Notes: a model not told the origin generated them from the sequence alone. Shown: positions 1 to 5,713, counted from the first letter of the stretch. The stretch: DNA of 11,278 nucleotides from Dactylosporangium aurantiacum (GCF_000716715.1 NZ_JNYJ01000098.1:1-11278); one strand, 5' to 3'. Translations and numbers: made by a program.

Positions 1-1
1 C

Positions 2-136
2 ACCGGATACCAGGCCAAGACCTACAACCTCACCGCCTTCGCCGGCCAGACCGTCACCCTCAAGTTCAACGGCACCGAGGACTCCTCCCTGCAGACCTCG
101 TTCGTCCTGGACGACCTGGCCGTCACGGTCAGCTGA
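2..136 (+). CDS. C-terminal end of a secreted/surface protein (partial, 5' end outside window)
   Basis: Only the last 44 codons are present, in the frame starting at base 2 and ending at TGA 134-136. The visible tail is rich in Thr, Val and Phe and alternates in a beta-strand pattern: [20 protein letters not shown], then KFNGTED, ending [11 protein letters not shown]. Similar C-terminal beta-sandwich modules (carbohydrate-binding or jelly-roll type, ending in a 'F-V-hydrophobic-DD' strand) are common at the end of secreted actinobacterial hydrolases and peptidases. That family link is recalled, not searched. The catalytic part is upstream of the window, so no activity can be assigned. A strong hairpin starts 15 bases after the stop, so this is the last gene of its transcript. 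Confidence 0.75.
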   Translation, partial: TGYQAKTYNLTAFAGQTVTLKFNGTEDSSLQTSFVLDDLAVTVS

Positions 137-151
137 GCCGCACCGCGCGGC

Positions 152-179
152 GGGCCGGGTTCCTGCGGGAGCCCGGCCC
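152..179 (+). terminator. Intrinsic-type hairpin terminator after the secreted-protein gene
   Basis: Bases 152-163 (GGGCCGGGTTCC) pair with 168-179 (GGAGCCCGGCCC) over 12 positions with one G.T wobble, around the tetraloop TGCG. It lies 16 bases after the stop codon. No long U tract follows, only GATTGGTTGG, which is usual for terminators in high-GC actinomycetes. Confidence 0.8.
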
Positions 180-219
180 GATTGGTTGGGCCGGGCGGGC
201 GGCGGGTAGCCGCAGTCGC

Positions 220-342
220 ATGCGAATCGGAAATGTCGAGATCCGGCCGTTGGGCGGCGGGCTGGGCTGTCTGCTCATGATCTTGGCGTCGCTGCTGGTG
301 TCCGTCGTGTGTACCGTCGGCGCCAACCTCCTGCTGCGCTGA
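220..342 (+). CDS. Small single-pass membrane peptide, 40 aa
   Basis: ATG 220 to TGA 340-342 encodes 40 residues. A polar N-terminus with charged residues (MRIGNVEIRP) leads into a glycine turn (LGGGLG), then an uninterrupted hydrophobic helix from about residue 16 to 39, ending in Arg. This is the form of a small membrane-anchored peptide with a single transmembrane helix. I recall similar short 'RIGN-x-x-IRP-x-GGG-x-GCLLMIL' proteins annotated as hypothetical in actinomycetes; that resemblance is memory, not a search. No function is known to me. There is no Shine-Dalgarno sequence. A TAGCCG hexamer at 207-212 stands 7 bases before the ATG and TTGGTT lies at 182-187, so a leaderless start is possible. 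The stop codon sits inside a hairpin shared with the convergent dehydrogenase gene. Confidence 0.6.
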   Translation: MRIGNVEIRPLGGGLGCLLMILASLLVSVVCTVGANLLLR

Positions 343-366
343 GCGTCCCTGGTGGACGTTCAGCGC
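336..366. terminator. Bidirectional terminator shared by convergent genes, stems contain both stop codons
   Basis: Bases 336-348 (GCGCTGAGCGTCC) pair with 354-366 (GGACGTTCAGCGC) over 13 positions with one G.T wobble and a 5-base loop (CTGGT). The TGA of the small plus-strand gene (340-342) is in the left arm. The stop of the minus-strand dehydrogenase gene (360-362, TCA on the plus strand) is in the right arm, directly opposite. The hairpin reads equally well on either strand, so it can end both transcripts. Confidence 0.8.
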
Positions 367-1748
367 TCGGGGCCGTCGCTACCGGCGGGGTACGTCTGCA
401 GCGGGACCCGGCCGGCGCGCCAGGCGTCCAGGACGGGCCGGATGATGCGCCAGCACTGCACCGCGGTGTCGCCGCGCACGGACAGGGTCGGGTCGCCGGT
501 GAGGACGCCGTCCAGGACCTCGCCGTAGGGCAGCAGGTCACCGGCCCCGAAGTCGGCCCCGAGCGTCGCCGGGTCCAGCCGGCTCGGGTCGCCGGGGCCG
601 TTGAGGTTGAGGTCGAGCCGCAGCCGGTCGGGGCGCAGCCCGATGCGCAGCCGGTCGGGGCGGTCGTGGCCGGTGAAGCCGCCCGGCACCTTCGGCGGCG
701 GCCGGAACGTGACGACGACCTCCTTGCGCGGCCGGCCGAGCGCCTTGCCGGAGCGCAGCAGGAACGGCACGCCCGCCCATCGCCACGTGTCGACGGTCAA
801 CACCACCTCAGCGAGGGTCTCGGTGGTGCTGTCCGGCGGGATGCCGGGTTCGCTGCGGTACGCGGGAAACCGCCGCGACCCGATCGTGCCGGCGGTGTAC
901 TGGGCGCGGCGGCTGGACCGCACCGGGTCGTCCTGCCAGACCCGGGTCGCGCGCAGCACCAGCGACTTCTGGTCGCGCAGGTCACCGGCGGTCAGCGTGG
1001 CCGGCGGCTCCATCGTGAGCAGCGCGAGGACCTGCAGCAGGTGGCTCTGGACCATGTCGACGAGCGCGCCGGCCCGGTCGTAGTACCCGGCCCGCCCCTC
1101 CAGGCCCAGGTCCTCGTCGAACACCACCTCGACCCGCTCGACGTGGCCGTTGTGCAGCAGCGGCTCGATGACCCGGTTGGCGAAGCGCAGCCCGAGGATG
1201 TTCAACACCGTCGACATGCCGAGGAAGTGGTCGACGCGGAAGATCTGCTGCTCCGGCACGATCCGGTTGAGCAGCGTGTTGAGGTCGGCCGCCGAGCCCT
1301 CGTCGGTGCCGAACGGCTTCTCCAGCACCAGCCGCGTGCCGTCCGGCACGTCGATGCCGGTGAGTGCCTGGCAGGCGCGCACCGTGACGGCCGGGGGCAG
1401 CGCGAAGTACAGCACCGGTACGCCGTCGCACTCGCCCAGCAGGCGGGTCAGTTCGGCGGGCTCGGTGACGTCGGCCTTGCGGTACCGCGACCGCGCGATC
1501 ACCTCCGTGACCCGCCGGTCACCGCCGGCACTGCCCGCGACCGCGCCCGTGGCGTGCTCGCGCCACTGCGCGTCGGTCCAGTCGTCGGTGCCGCACCCGA
1601 TCAGGGTGAGGCCCGCCCCGCCGCCGTGGGCGAGCAGCCCGGCGAGCCCGGGCAGCAGCAGCCGGGCGGTGAGGTCGCCGCCGGCGCCGAGGATGAGCAG
1701 GGTCGGCGGCGGGCCGCCGGAGTTCTTGTCGATCGATGCAAGGCTCAT
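360..1748 (-). CDS. zwf: Glucose-6-phosphate dehydrogenase family protein with a replaced active-site lysine
   Basis: Predicted 462-residue cytosolic enzyme of the family that oxidises glucose 6-phosphate to 6-phosphogluconolactone with NAD(P)+, the entry to the oxidative pentose phosphate pathway. The N-terminal Rossmann dinucleotide motif is GAGGDLT at 21-27. The substrate-loop Lys is in EKPFG (K144). The signature peptide is RVDHFLGM at 171-178, with D173 and H174. The general-base His is H236 in QSHLLQ. The C-terminal domain is complete and the length is near the family norm of about 450-510. The odd point is Met178, where the classical DHYLGK peptide has Lys. I chose the start at 1748 because the Rossmann strand begins about 16 residues later; an upstream in-frame start at 1820 would add a Pro/Gly/Ala-rich leader. 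The gene stands alone, without the usual tal, tkt, gnd or opcA neighbours, so it may be a paralogue. Confidence 0.92.
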   Translation of the reverse strand: MSLASIDKNSGGPPPTLLILGAGGDLTARLLLPGLAGLLAHGGGAGLTLIGCGTDDWTDAQWREHATGAVAGSAGGDRRVTEVIARSRYRKADVTEPAELTRLLGECDGVPVLYFALPPAVTVRACQALTGIDVPDGTRLVLEKPFGTDEGSAADLNTLLNRIVPEQQIFRVDHFLGMSTVLNILGLRFANRVIEPLLHNGHVERVEVVFDEDLGLEGRAGYYDRAGALVDMVQSHLLQVLALLTMEPPATLTAGDLRDQKSLVLRATRVWQDDPVRSSRRAQYTAGTIGSRRFPAYRSEPGIPPDSTTETLAEVVLTVDTWRWAGVPFLLRSGKALGRPRKEVVVTFRPPPKVPGGFTGHDRPDRLRIGLRPDRLRLDLNLNGPGDPSRLDPATLGADFGAGDLLPYGEVLDGVLTGDPTLSVRGDTAVQCWRIIRPVLDAWRAGRVPLQTYPAGSDGPER

Positions 1749-1836
1749 GCCTGCGATATGCCCCGTCCCCGGTCCGGCATGCGGCGCCGCGCATGACAGC
1801 CCGTCGGGACGGCTCGACACGACACCCCGGCGTCAT

Positions 1837-1872
1837 GACTGGCGGGACGGCACTGCGGCACGACCGGCGGGA
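1837..1872 (+). repeat. Imperfect 11-base direct repeat upstream of the PPOX gene
   Basis: GAC(T/C)GGCGGGA occurs at 1837-1847 and 1862-1872, 25 bases apart and differing at one position. The second copy abuts the TAGGCT hexamer at 1873. The position suits an activator or repressor site, but two copies of a GC-rich 11-mer are modest evidence. Confidence 0.3.
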
Positions 1873-1878
1873 TAGGCT
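1873..1878 (+). promoter_or_regulatory. Candidate -10 element for a leaderless PPOX transcript
   Basis: TAGGCT matches the actinobacterial TANNNT -10 form. It ends 7 bases before an in-frame GTG (1886) and 10 bases before ATG 1889. No AGGAG-like site precedes either codon, so transcription probably begins at or next to the start codon. No clear -35 is visible. Confidence 0.4.
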
Positions 1879-1888
1879 GGTGGGCGTG

Positions 1889-2326
1889 ATGACGAGCGAG
1901 GCGGGCCTGCGGCGGGTGGCTGAGCTCGCCGCCCGCGAGCACTGGCTGGCGGTCCTGGTGACGGTCCGCCCCGACGGCGAGCCGTCGACGTCGGTGGTCA
2001 ACGCCGGCATCCTGCCGCACCCGGTGACCGGCGAGCAGATGGTCGCGCTCGTCTCCCGCGGCGGCACGGCGAAGCTGCGCAACCTCGCCGCCCGCCCGCG
2101 GGCCACCCTCGTCTTCCGGGCCGGCTGGGAATGGATCTCCGTCGCCGGCCCGGCCGAGGTGATCGGCCCCGAGGCGGGCGCGGAGCCGCTGCGCCTGCTG
2201 CTGCGCGACGTGTACCACGCCGCCGGCGGCGTCCACCCCGACCTCGACGAGTACGACCGGGTCATGCTCGAGGACCGCCGCGTCGCCGTGCTGGTCCGCC
2301 CGGAACGCTTCGCCACCAACCCCTGA
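1889..2326 (+). CDS. PPOX-class, probably F420-dependent, flavin-fold oxidoreductase
   Basis: Predicted 145-residue cytosolic protein of the pyridoxamine-5'-phosphate-oxidase-like split-barrel fold. Features seen: an N-terminal helix; the first barrel strands with VTVRPDGEPSTSVVN at 25-39; the 'SRGGTAKLRNLAARPRATLVF' cofactor-contact region at about 56-76 (a Gly-rich turn, then K62 and R64); the strand WEWISVAGPAEVIG at 80-93; and the closing strand VAVLVRPERFATNP. This pattern and size match actinobacterial small PPOX proteins, many of which bind F420 and some FMN or heme. The substrate cannot be read from sequence. ATG 1889 was preferred; the GTG at 1886 directly before it fits a leaderless start equally well and adds one residue. 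The gene is divergent from the dehydrogenase, and the shared 140-base gap may hold both promoters. Confidence 0.82.
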   Translation: MTSEAGLRRVAELAAREHWLAVLVTVRPDGEPSTSVVNAGILPHPVTGEQMVALVSRGGTAKLRNLAARPRATLVFRAGWEWISVAGPAEVIGPEAGAEPLRLLLRDVYHAAGGVHPDLDEYDRVMLEDRRVAVLVRPERFATNP

Positions 2327-2349
2327 CCTTCCCGCCGGGGCCGGCGCTG

Positions 2350-2400
2350 GGTGGTCGCTCCCTCAACGCCGAGGACATCGACGACTTCTTCGCCAAGCGA
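2350..2400 (+). pseudogene. Possible short coding relic (RSLNAEDIDDFFAKR), origin unknown
   Basis: Between the PPOX stop and the methyltransferase stop, the plus-strand frame at 2356-2400 reads RSLNAEDIDDFFAKR. Fourteen codons in a row (2356-2397) end in G or C, the signature of resident genes here. This pattern ends abruptly where the lower-GC patch begins at about 2400. There is no plausible start codon context and no domain I recognise. It could be the leftover of a resident gene broken by the neighbouring insertion, or chance in GC-rich DNA. Confidence 0.25.
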
Positions 2401-2420
2401 GTCACCGGACTCGTTGGGCG
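2391..2420. terminator. Hairpin at the convergent end of the PPOX and methyltransferase genes
   Basis: Bases 2391-2403 (CGCCAAGCGAGTC) pair with 2408-2420 (GACTCGTTGGGCG) around the loop ACCG, with 11 Watson-Crick pairs, one G.T wobble and one A/G mismatch. The methyltransferase stop (2402-2404 on the plus strand) lies at the top of the stem. It could terminate transcripts from both sides. Confidence 0.6.
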
Positions 2421-3205
2421 ATCCTCAGCTCCGTCAGGTGGCGCTTGACGATTTGACCCCCGTAGTCCACGTCGATCAGCCGCGCAATGGAGCTCAGCAG
2501 AGCGTTGCGCCGCACATCCGGCAACGCACGGTGTCCGGAGTAGGTCAACAGCAGATCCAGGTAGTCAGCTGTCGAGTACGGCAGCTCCCACTCGTATCGA
2601 CAGAACGTCGCAGGCCCGAACAGCCCCGACGAGGTGAGCTCCCGATCGTCTTCGACGATGTCACGGGCAGTCTCAAGACGCAGGCCCGGCGGGGTCGACG
2701 GATCAAAGCGCTGGTAGCACTTCTGGATCTCGACGAAGAATGCCTCGGTCCAGGTGCCGCCAGCGATGTGGTGGGTTCCCACGGTGGCCAGCAGGCCACC
2801 GAGACGCAAAGCGTCAGCCGACTTCGACACCCGCACCGCGGGATCGATCCAGTGGAACGCGGTAGCGGAGAACACCACGTCGAACGGTTCACCGGGCAAG
2901 GGCCACTCCTCGAACGCCGCCGTAACGACCTCCACCGCGTCGAACGGGGCAAGATTTCGCCGAGCCACTGCCGCCATGTCCGCGCCCAACTCGACAGCCA
3001 CGATGCGGTAGCCCCGCTCGGCCAACGACACGGTCGCCTGCCCAGTGCCACAGCCGATCTCCAGTACCCTTGCCCCGGGCGCCACCCCGGCCGCAGCGAG
3101 ATCATCGAACATCTGCACCGGGTATCGCGGGCGGGCACGGTCATACCGAGCGGCGTCCTCGTTGAAGGTCTCCCGCAGCCTCACGTAGTCATTGCCATCG
3201 CTCAC
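2402..3205 (-). CDS. Class I SAM-dependent methyltransferase
   Basis: Predicted cytosolic protein of 267 residues. The order of motifs is that of Methyltransf_25/11-type enzymes: an N-terminal helix with ARYDRARPRYP; motif I VLEIGCGTGQAT (SAM-binding glycine loop); an acidic end of strand 2 in AVELGADM; and VDVV-like motif IV as FDVVFSATAFHWID. The C-terminal part holds predicted substrate-cap helices. Such enzymes methylate small molecules; the acceptor cannot be told. I chose GTG 3205 because the minus strand has TACTCT (3217-3212) 6 bases upstream, typical of a leaderless actinobacterial start; TTG at 3208 is one codon earlier. Codon use differs from neighbours: 35 of the first 45 codons end in G/C, against 43 of 45 in the aminotransferase gene. 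It sits next to a transposase relic, suggesting transfer. Confidence 0.88.
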   Translation of the reverse strand: MSDGNDYVRLRETFNEDAARYDRARPRYPVQMFDDLAAAGVAPGARVLEIGCGTGQATVSLAERGYRIVAVELGADMAAVARRNLAPFDAVEVVTAAFEEWPLPGEPFDVVFSATAFHWIDPAVRVSKSADALRLGGLLATVGTHHIAGGTWTEAFFVEIQKCYQRFDPSTPPGLRLETARDIVEDDRELTSSGLFGPATFCRYEWELPYSTADYLDLLLTYSGHRALPDVRRNALLSSIARLIDVDYGGQIVKRHLTELRIAQRVR

Positions 3206-3211
3206 CAACAG

Positions 3212-3217
3212 AGAGTA
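3212..3217 (-). promoter_or_regulatory. Candidate -10 element for a leaderless methyltransferase transcript
   Basis: Read on the minus strand the hexamer is TACTCT (TANNNT), followed by 6 bases (CTGTTG) and then GTG 3205. No ribosome-binding site precedes the GTG. No convincing -35 hexamer was found 16-19 bases upstream. Confidence 0.45.
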
Positions 3218-3273
3218 CGAGCGCCGCGCCCACGACAGGCACCCAATGCTCGATGCCAGGCACGGCAGGGGGC

Positions 3274-3310
3274 AGCCGCCCGCCCGCCGGCCGATCGCCG
3301 ATGGGCGGCT
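3274..3310. repeat. Inverted repeat between the methyltransferase and the transposase relic
   Basis: AGCCGCCC at 3274-3281 and GGGCGGCT at 3303-3310 are perfect 8-base complements, 21 bases apart. It lies just downstream of the transposase stop on the minus strand, and could act as a weak terminator or belong to the element end. The rest of 3206-3331 shows no gene. Confidence 0.3.
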
Positions 3311-3331
3311 ACAGCCGATCCAGGAGGTGTC

Positions 3332-3550
3332 TCACTTGGTGCCTTTGGTGAGTCGACGGTGGCAGCTGAGGATGGCCGCCCCGGATCACCTGTTGGTCGT
3401 CGGCCTTGTCCGCGTGCAGCTGCTCCGGACGGCGGCGGAGATGAGCACCTGCAGCGGTATCCCGCGCCTGTCGCGCAAGACGTGGATCTTCGAGCCCGGC
3501 TTGCCGCGATCGATCGGGTTCGGCCGTGATGGAGCTGTTCCCACAACCGG
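3332..3550 (-). pseudogene. Decayed IS5-like transposase fragment
   Basis: Three separate pieces of an IS4/IS5-type DDE transposase are readable. About 3526 down to 3437 gives NPIDRGKPGSKIHVLRDRRG and then IPLQVLISAA. The next piece, in another frame and ending about 3388, gives RRRPEQLHADKADDQ, containing the second catalytic Asp block. After an in-frame stop at 3388-3386, the first frame resumes with SGAAILSCHRRLTKGTK and a stop at 3334-3332, the typical 'C-x-RRLT' C-terminus. Compared with the family, some 25 residues are missing at the first junction and some 75 at the second, which removes the catalytic Glu. The N-terminal part with the first Asp is also absent. It cannot be active. Terminal inverted repeats and a target duplication could not be identified. 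Confidence 0.75.
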
Positions 3551-3599
3551 TGCCTGGTATCGGCCACCGGGCGGCCGCCCACACCGTCCGAGAGCGTGC

Positions 3600-4421
3600 T
3601 CAGCCATCAACCACACAGCTCGCGCCGGAGCCGTCGATCAGCGCCACCCTGTCGTGCAGGCCGCGCCGCAGGCTGACCGCGCGCTGGAGGTCCAGGGGTG
3701 GGACGCGCACCGACCAGTCCCGCCAGCGCACCGTCTCCAAACGGGCGGCGGCGGCAGGGCCGAAGTCGGTCGGTAACGGCTCGTCGGCCGCCGGGCCCAC
3801 CCCGCCGACCCACTCCACCCGAGCGCCGGCACCACCGCCCGCCGGCCCCGATTCCCGCCCCGACGCCGACCCGGGCCCCGGCTCCGGCGCGCCGACGAGC
3901 ACCGACGAGCCCGCCGGGCCCAGCGCACCGAGCGGAACCGCCGCCGCCGGACCGGCGCCGCCGGGTGGCAGCATCGCGCGGCCCCACCACGAGCAGAACC
4001 AGTCGGCCGGGGCGACCGGCTCCATCAGCCCGTCGAGCAGCAGCTCACCCACCCGCACCGCGTCGCCGTCGGCCACCACCAGGTCCAGGTCTCCCGGCGA
4101 GACCGCGATGCCGCGCACCGCCAGCGCCGCGCTCCCCGTCAGCCACCAGTCGACGCCGGCCGGCTCGAGACGGCGGCACACCTCCTCCAACGCCTCCGCC
4201 CACGGCACCGGGTCCAGCCCTGCGACCTGGCGCAGCATCGGCAGGATCAGCCGCTGGAAATTGGCCCAGGCACGGTCCAGGTGCGGCGTGTCGTCCGGGA
4301 ACCGCTTGCACCAATAGCCGTCCCGCGCACCGAACCCTGCCCTGCCCACCGCCGGCACCAGCTCCGCGGGCACCCGCTGCAGCCTGAACTCACCGCCGTG
4401 CCGCGCCACCACCATCTCCAC
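3600..4421 (-). CDS. Nucleotidyltransferase-fold protein with a low-complexity insert
   Basis: Predicted 273-residue protein. The central GSAALAVRG at 96-104 followed by DLDLV at 111-115 matches the GS...DxD metal-binding signature of the DNA polymerase beta-like nucleotidyltransferase superfamily, as in aminoglycoside nucleotidyltransferases and AbiEii-type toxins. The N-terminal 90 residues are helical and Trp/Arg-rich. Residues about 151-200 are a Gly/Pro/Ala/Ser-rich stretch that looks like an insertion before the next core strand (RVEWVGGV, 201-208). The C-terminus (LDLQRAVSLRRGLHDRVALI) is helical. Start GTG 4421 overlaps the 3' end of the MFS gene by 32 bases, implying translational coupling; ATG 4415 is the alternative. 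The stop is within about 60 bases of the transposase relic, so the last residues (SGASCVVDG) may not be native. The substrate is unknown. Confidence 0.72.
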   Translation of the reverse strand: MEMVVARHGGEFRLQRVPAELVPAVGRAGFGARDGYWCKRFPDDTPHLDRAWANFQRLILPMLRQVAGLDPVPWAEALEEVCRRLEPAGVDWWLTGSAALAVRGIAVSPGDLDLVVADGDAVRVGELLLDGLMEPVAPADWFCSWWGRAMLPPGGAGPAAAVPLGALGPAGSSVLVGAPEPGPGSASGRESGPAGGGAGARVEWVGGVGPAADEPLPTDFGPAAAARLETVRWRDWSVRVPPLDLQRAVSLRRGLHDRVALIDGSGASCVVDG

Positions 4422-5679
4422 GCCCCGATCCCACCACAGAGGTATGACAAAACCTCACGACCGCGGCGAGCACACCCAGCGCGACGGTCGCCGCGGCGCA
4501 CGCGAGCAGCGTCCGGCGGGCGCCGAGCGTCCCGACCAGCGGCCCGCCGAGCATGGTGCCGAGCGGGACGGCGAGCACCAGGACCGAGCCGTTCGCGGCG
4601 AGCACCGCCGGCAGGTCGGCGGCCGGCGTGCCGCGCTGGAACAGTGCCATCGACGTCGCCATGTACGGCGCCCAGATCGCCCCCGCGAGCGCGAAGCTGG
4701 CCGCCGCCAGCGGTGCCGGCACGCCGAGGCCGAGCGGGAGCATGGCCACGCCGAACGCCACCACGATGCCGGTCGTCGTCGGCCACAGTGACCAGCGGCT
4801 CAGGTAGCCGGCGGCGAGCCCGCCGAGCATGGCGCCGGCGCCGAACGCGGTGTAGAAGACCCCCAGGACCGTCGCGGAGGCGTGCAGGTCGCCGGCCACG
4901 TGCACGGGCATGGCGACGTAGAACGGCCCGAACAGGAAGAAGAACGCGAACGACAGCCCCAGCAGCCCGAGCAGCGTCCGGTCGGCGCGGATCGCGGCGA
5001 ACCCAGGCGTGGCCGGCGACGGCGCCGTCGCCGCACCAACAGGCACGCCAACAGGCACGCCAGCAGGCACAACCGCAGGCACGGCGAGGCGGTACGTCAG
5101 GGCGAGCACGGCGAAGCTCGCCGCGTCCACGGCGATCACCGTCGCCGGGGACGTCCACCCGATGAGCAGCCCGGCCAGCGGCGGCCCGGCGACGGTGGCG
5201 ACGTTGCCGATCGTCGTCATCACCGCGTTCGCCGGCAGGTGGTGTACGGGTGGCAGCAGCTCGGCGATCAGCGTGTAGTGCCCGGCCGACCCCCACGTGG
5301 CCAGCAGCGACGAGACGGCCAGCAGCGTCACGTACACGCCGAGGGAGAGACCGCCGAGCGCGTGGGTCACGGCGATCGCGCCGAGGCCACCGGCGCGCAG
5401 CAGCGCGTTCCAGCCGGCGAGCTGGGCGCCGCGGCGACCGCGCAGGAACCGGCCGAACAGCACCCCACCGGCCGCGCTCGGCAGCGAGTACGCGGCGACC
5501 GCGACCGCGACCCAGGTGCCGCGGTGCGCGTCCGGGGCCAGTTGCAGCGCGAGCCAGGTGACGGCGACGAGGGACATGCCGTCGCCGAGGGCCGAGACCA
5601 TCAGCCCGGGCAGGACCCGGCCGAGCTGCGGGTGGCTGACGACGGGCCAGTACGGCGAGGAGCGGACACCGGTGCGCAT
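4390..5679 (-). CDS. MFS exporter (MFS_3/EntS-like)
   Basis: Predicted 429-residue inner-membrane protein with about 12 hydrophobic helices, in two halves of six. The N-terminal half carries LPGLMVSALGDGMSLVAVTW (helix 1), the MFS loop 2-3 motif as GGVLFGRFLRGRRG, and the AGPPLAGLLIG motif of drug/siderophore-type MFS_3 exporters. The second half starts at about 235 with LLGLLGLSFAFFFLFGPFYV and repeats a G-rich loop (GAMLGGLAAGYLSR). The cytoplasmic central loop has a Val-Pro-rich stretch encoded by a 12-base tandem repeat. The transported compound is not predictable; relatives export hydrophobic drugs, siderophores or macrolides. ATG 5679 is preceded by AGGTAGG as a ribosome site. It is separated from the HEAT gene by 57 bases that hold a palindrome and possible promoter, and overlaps the nucleotidyltransferase gene downstream. 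Confidence 0.88.
   Translation of the reverse strand: MRTGVRSSPYWPVVSHPQLGRVLPGLMVSALGDGMSLVAVTWLALQLAPDAHRGTWVAVAVAAYSLPSAAGGVLFGRFLRGRRGAQLAGWNALLRAGGLGAIAVTHALGGLSLGVYVTLLAVSSLLATWGSAGHYTLIAELLPPVHHLPANAVMTTIGNVATVAGPPLAGLLIGWTSPATVIAVDAASFAVLALTYRLAVPAVVPAGVPVGVPVGAATAPSPATPGFAAIRADRTLLGLLGLSFAFFFLFGPFYVAMPVHVAGDLHASATVLGVFYTAFGAGAMLGGLAAGYLSRWSLWPTTTGIVVAFGVAMLPLGLGVPAPLAAASFALAGAIWAPYMATSMALFQRGTPAADLPAVLAANGSVLVLAVPLGTMLGGPLVGTLGARRTLLACAAATVALGVLAAVVRFCHTSVVGSGRGDGGGAARR
5037..5084. repeat. Four-copy 12-base tandem repeat inside the MFS gene
   Basis: Units at 5037-5048 and 5049-5060 are identical (CAACAGGCACGC). Those at 5061-5072 (CAGCAGGCACAA) and 5073-5084 (CCGCAGGCACGG) are diverged copies. 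The unit is four codons long, so copy-number change keeps the frame. On the minus strand it encodes VPAVVPAGVPVGVPVG in the loop between transmembrane helices 6 and 7. Confidence 0.8.
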
Positions 5680-5688
5680 CCGCCTACC

Positions 5689-5713
5689 TGATCGCGGCCG
5701 GCGGCGGCGATCA
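5689..5713. promoter_or_regulatory. Palindrome overlapping a possible MFS promoter
   Basis: TGATCGC (5689-5695) and GCGATCA (5707-5713) form a perfect 7-base inverted repeat with an 11-base centre, ending 10 bases upstream of the MFS start. Read on the minus strand, TTGATC at the far arm could be a -35 and TCAGGT at the near arm a -10, 17 bases apart. A bound dimer would cover both. Its regulator is not evident in the window. Confidence 0.4.

Noticed and set aside
1781..1790. Perfect 10-base palindrome GCGGCGCCGC upstream of the dehydrogenase gene
   Set aside because: Made only of G and C, so common by chance here, and not placed on a recognisable promoter element.
309..1796. Long plus-strand open frame opposite the dehydrogenase gene
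   Set aside because: Its translation is Arg/Pro/Gly/Val-rich low-complexity sequence with no domain, and the opposite strand carries a clear G6PD with conserved motifs. Long antisense frames are expected in GC-rich genes.
2351..3529. Plus-strand open frame of 392 codons over the methyltransferase and transposase relic
   Set aside because: It spans a real minus-strand methyltransferase and a broken transposase, and its product has no recognisable domain. Only its first 15 or so codons looked coding-like and are reported separately as a relic.
3838..3990. Pro/Ala-rich plus-strand stretch that could be read as a secreted linker protein
   Set aside because: It is the complement of the low-complexity insert of the nucleotidyltransferase gene, with no signal peptide or domain around it.
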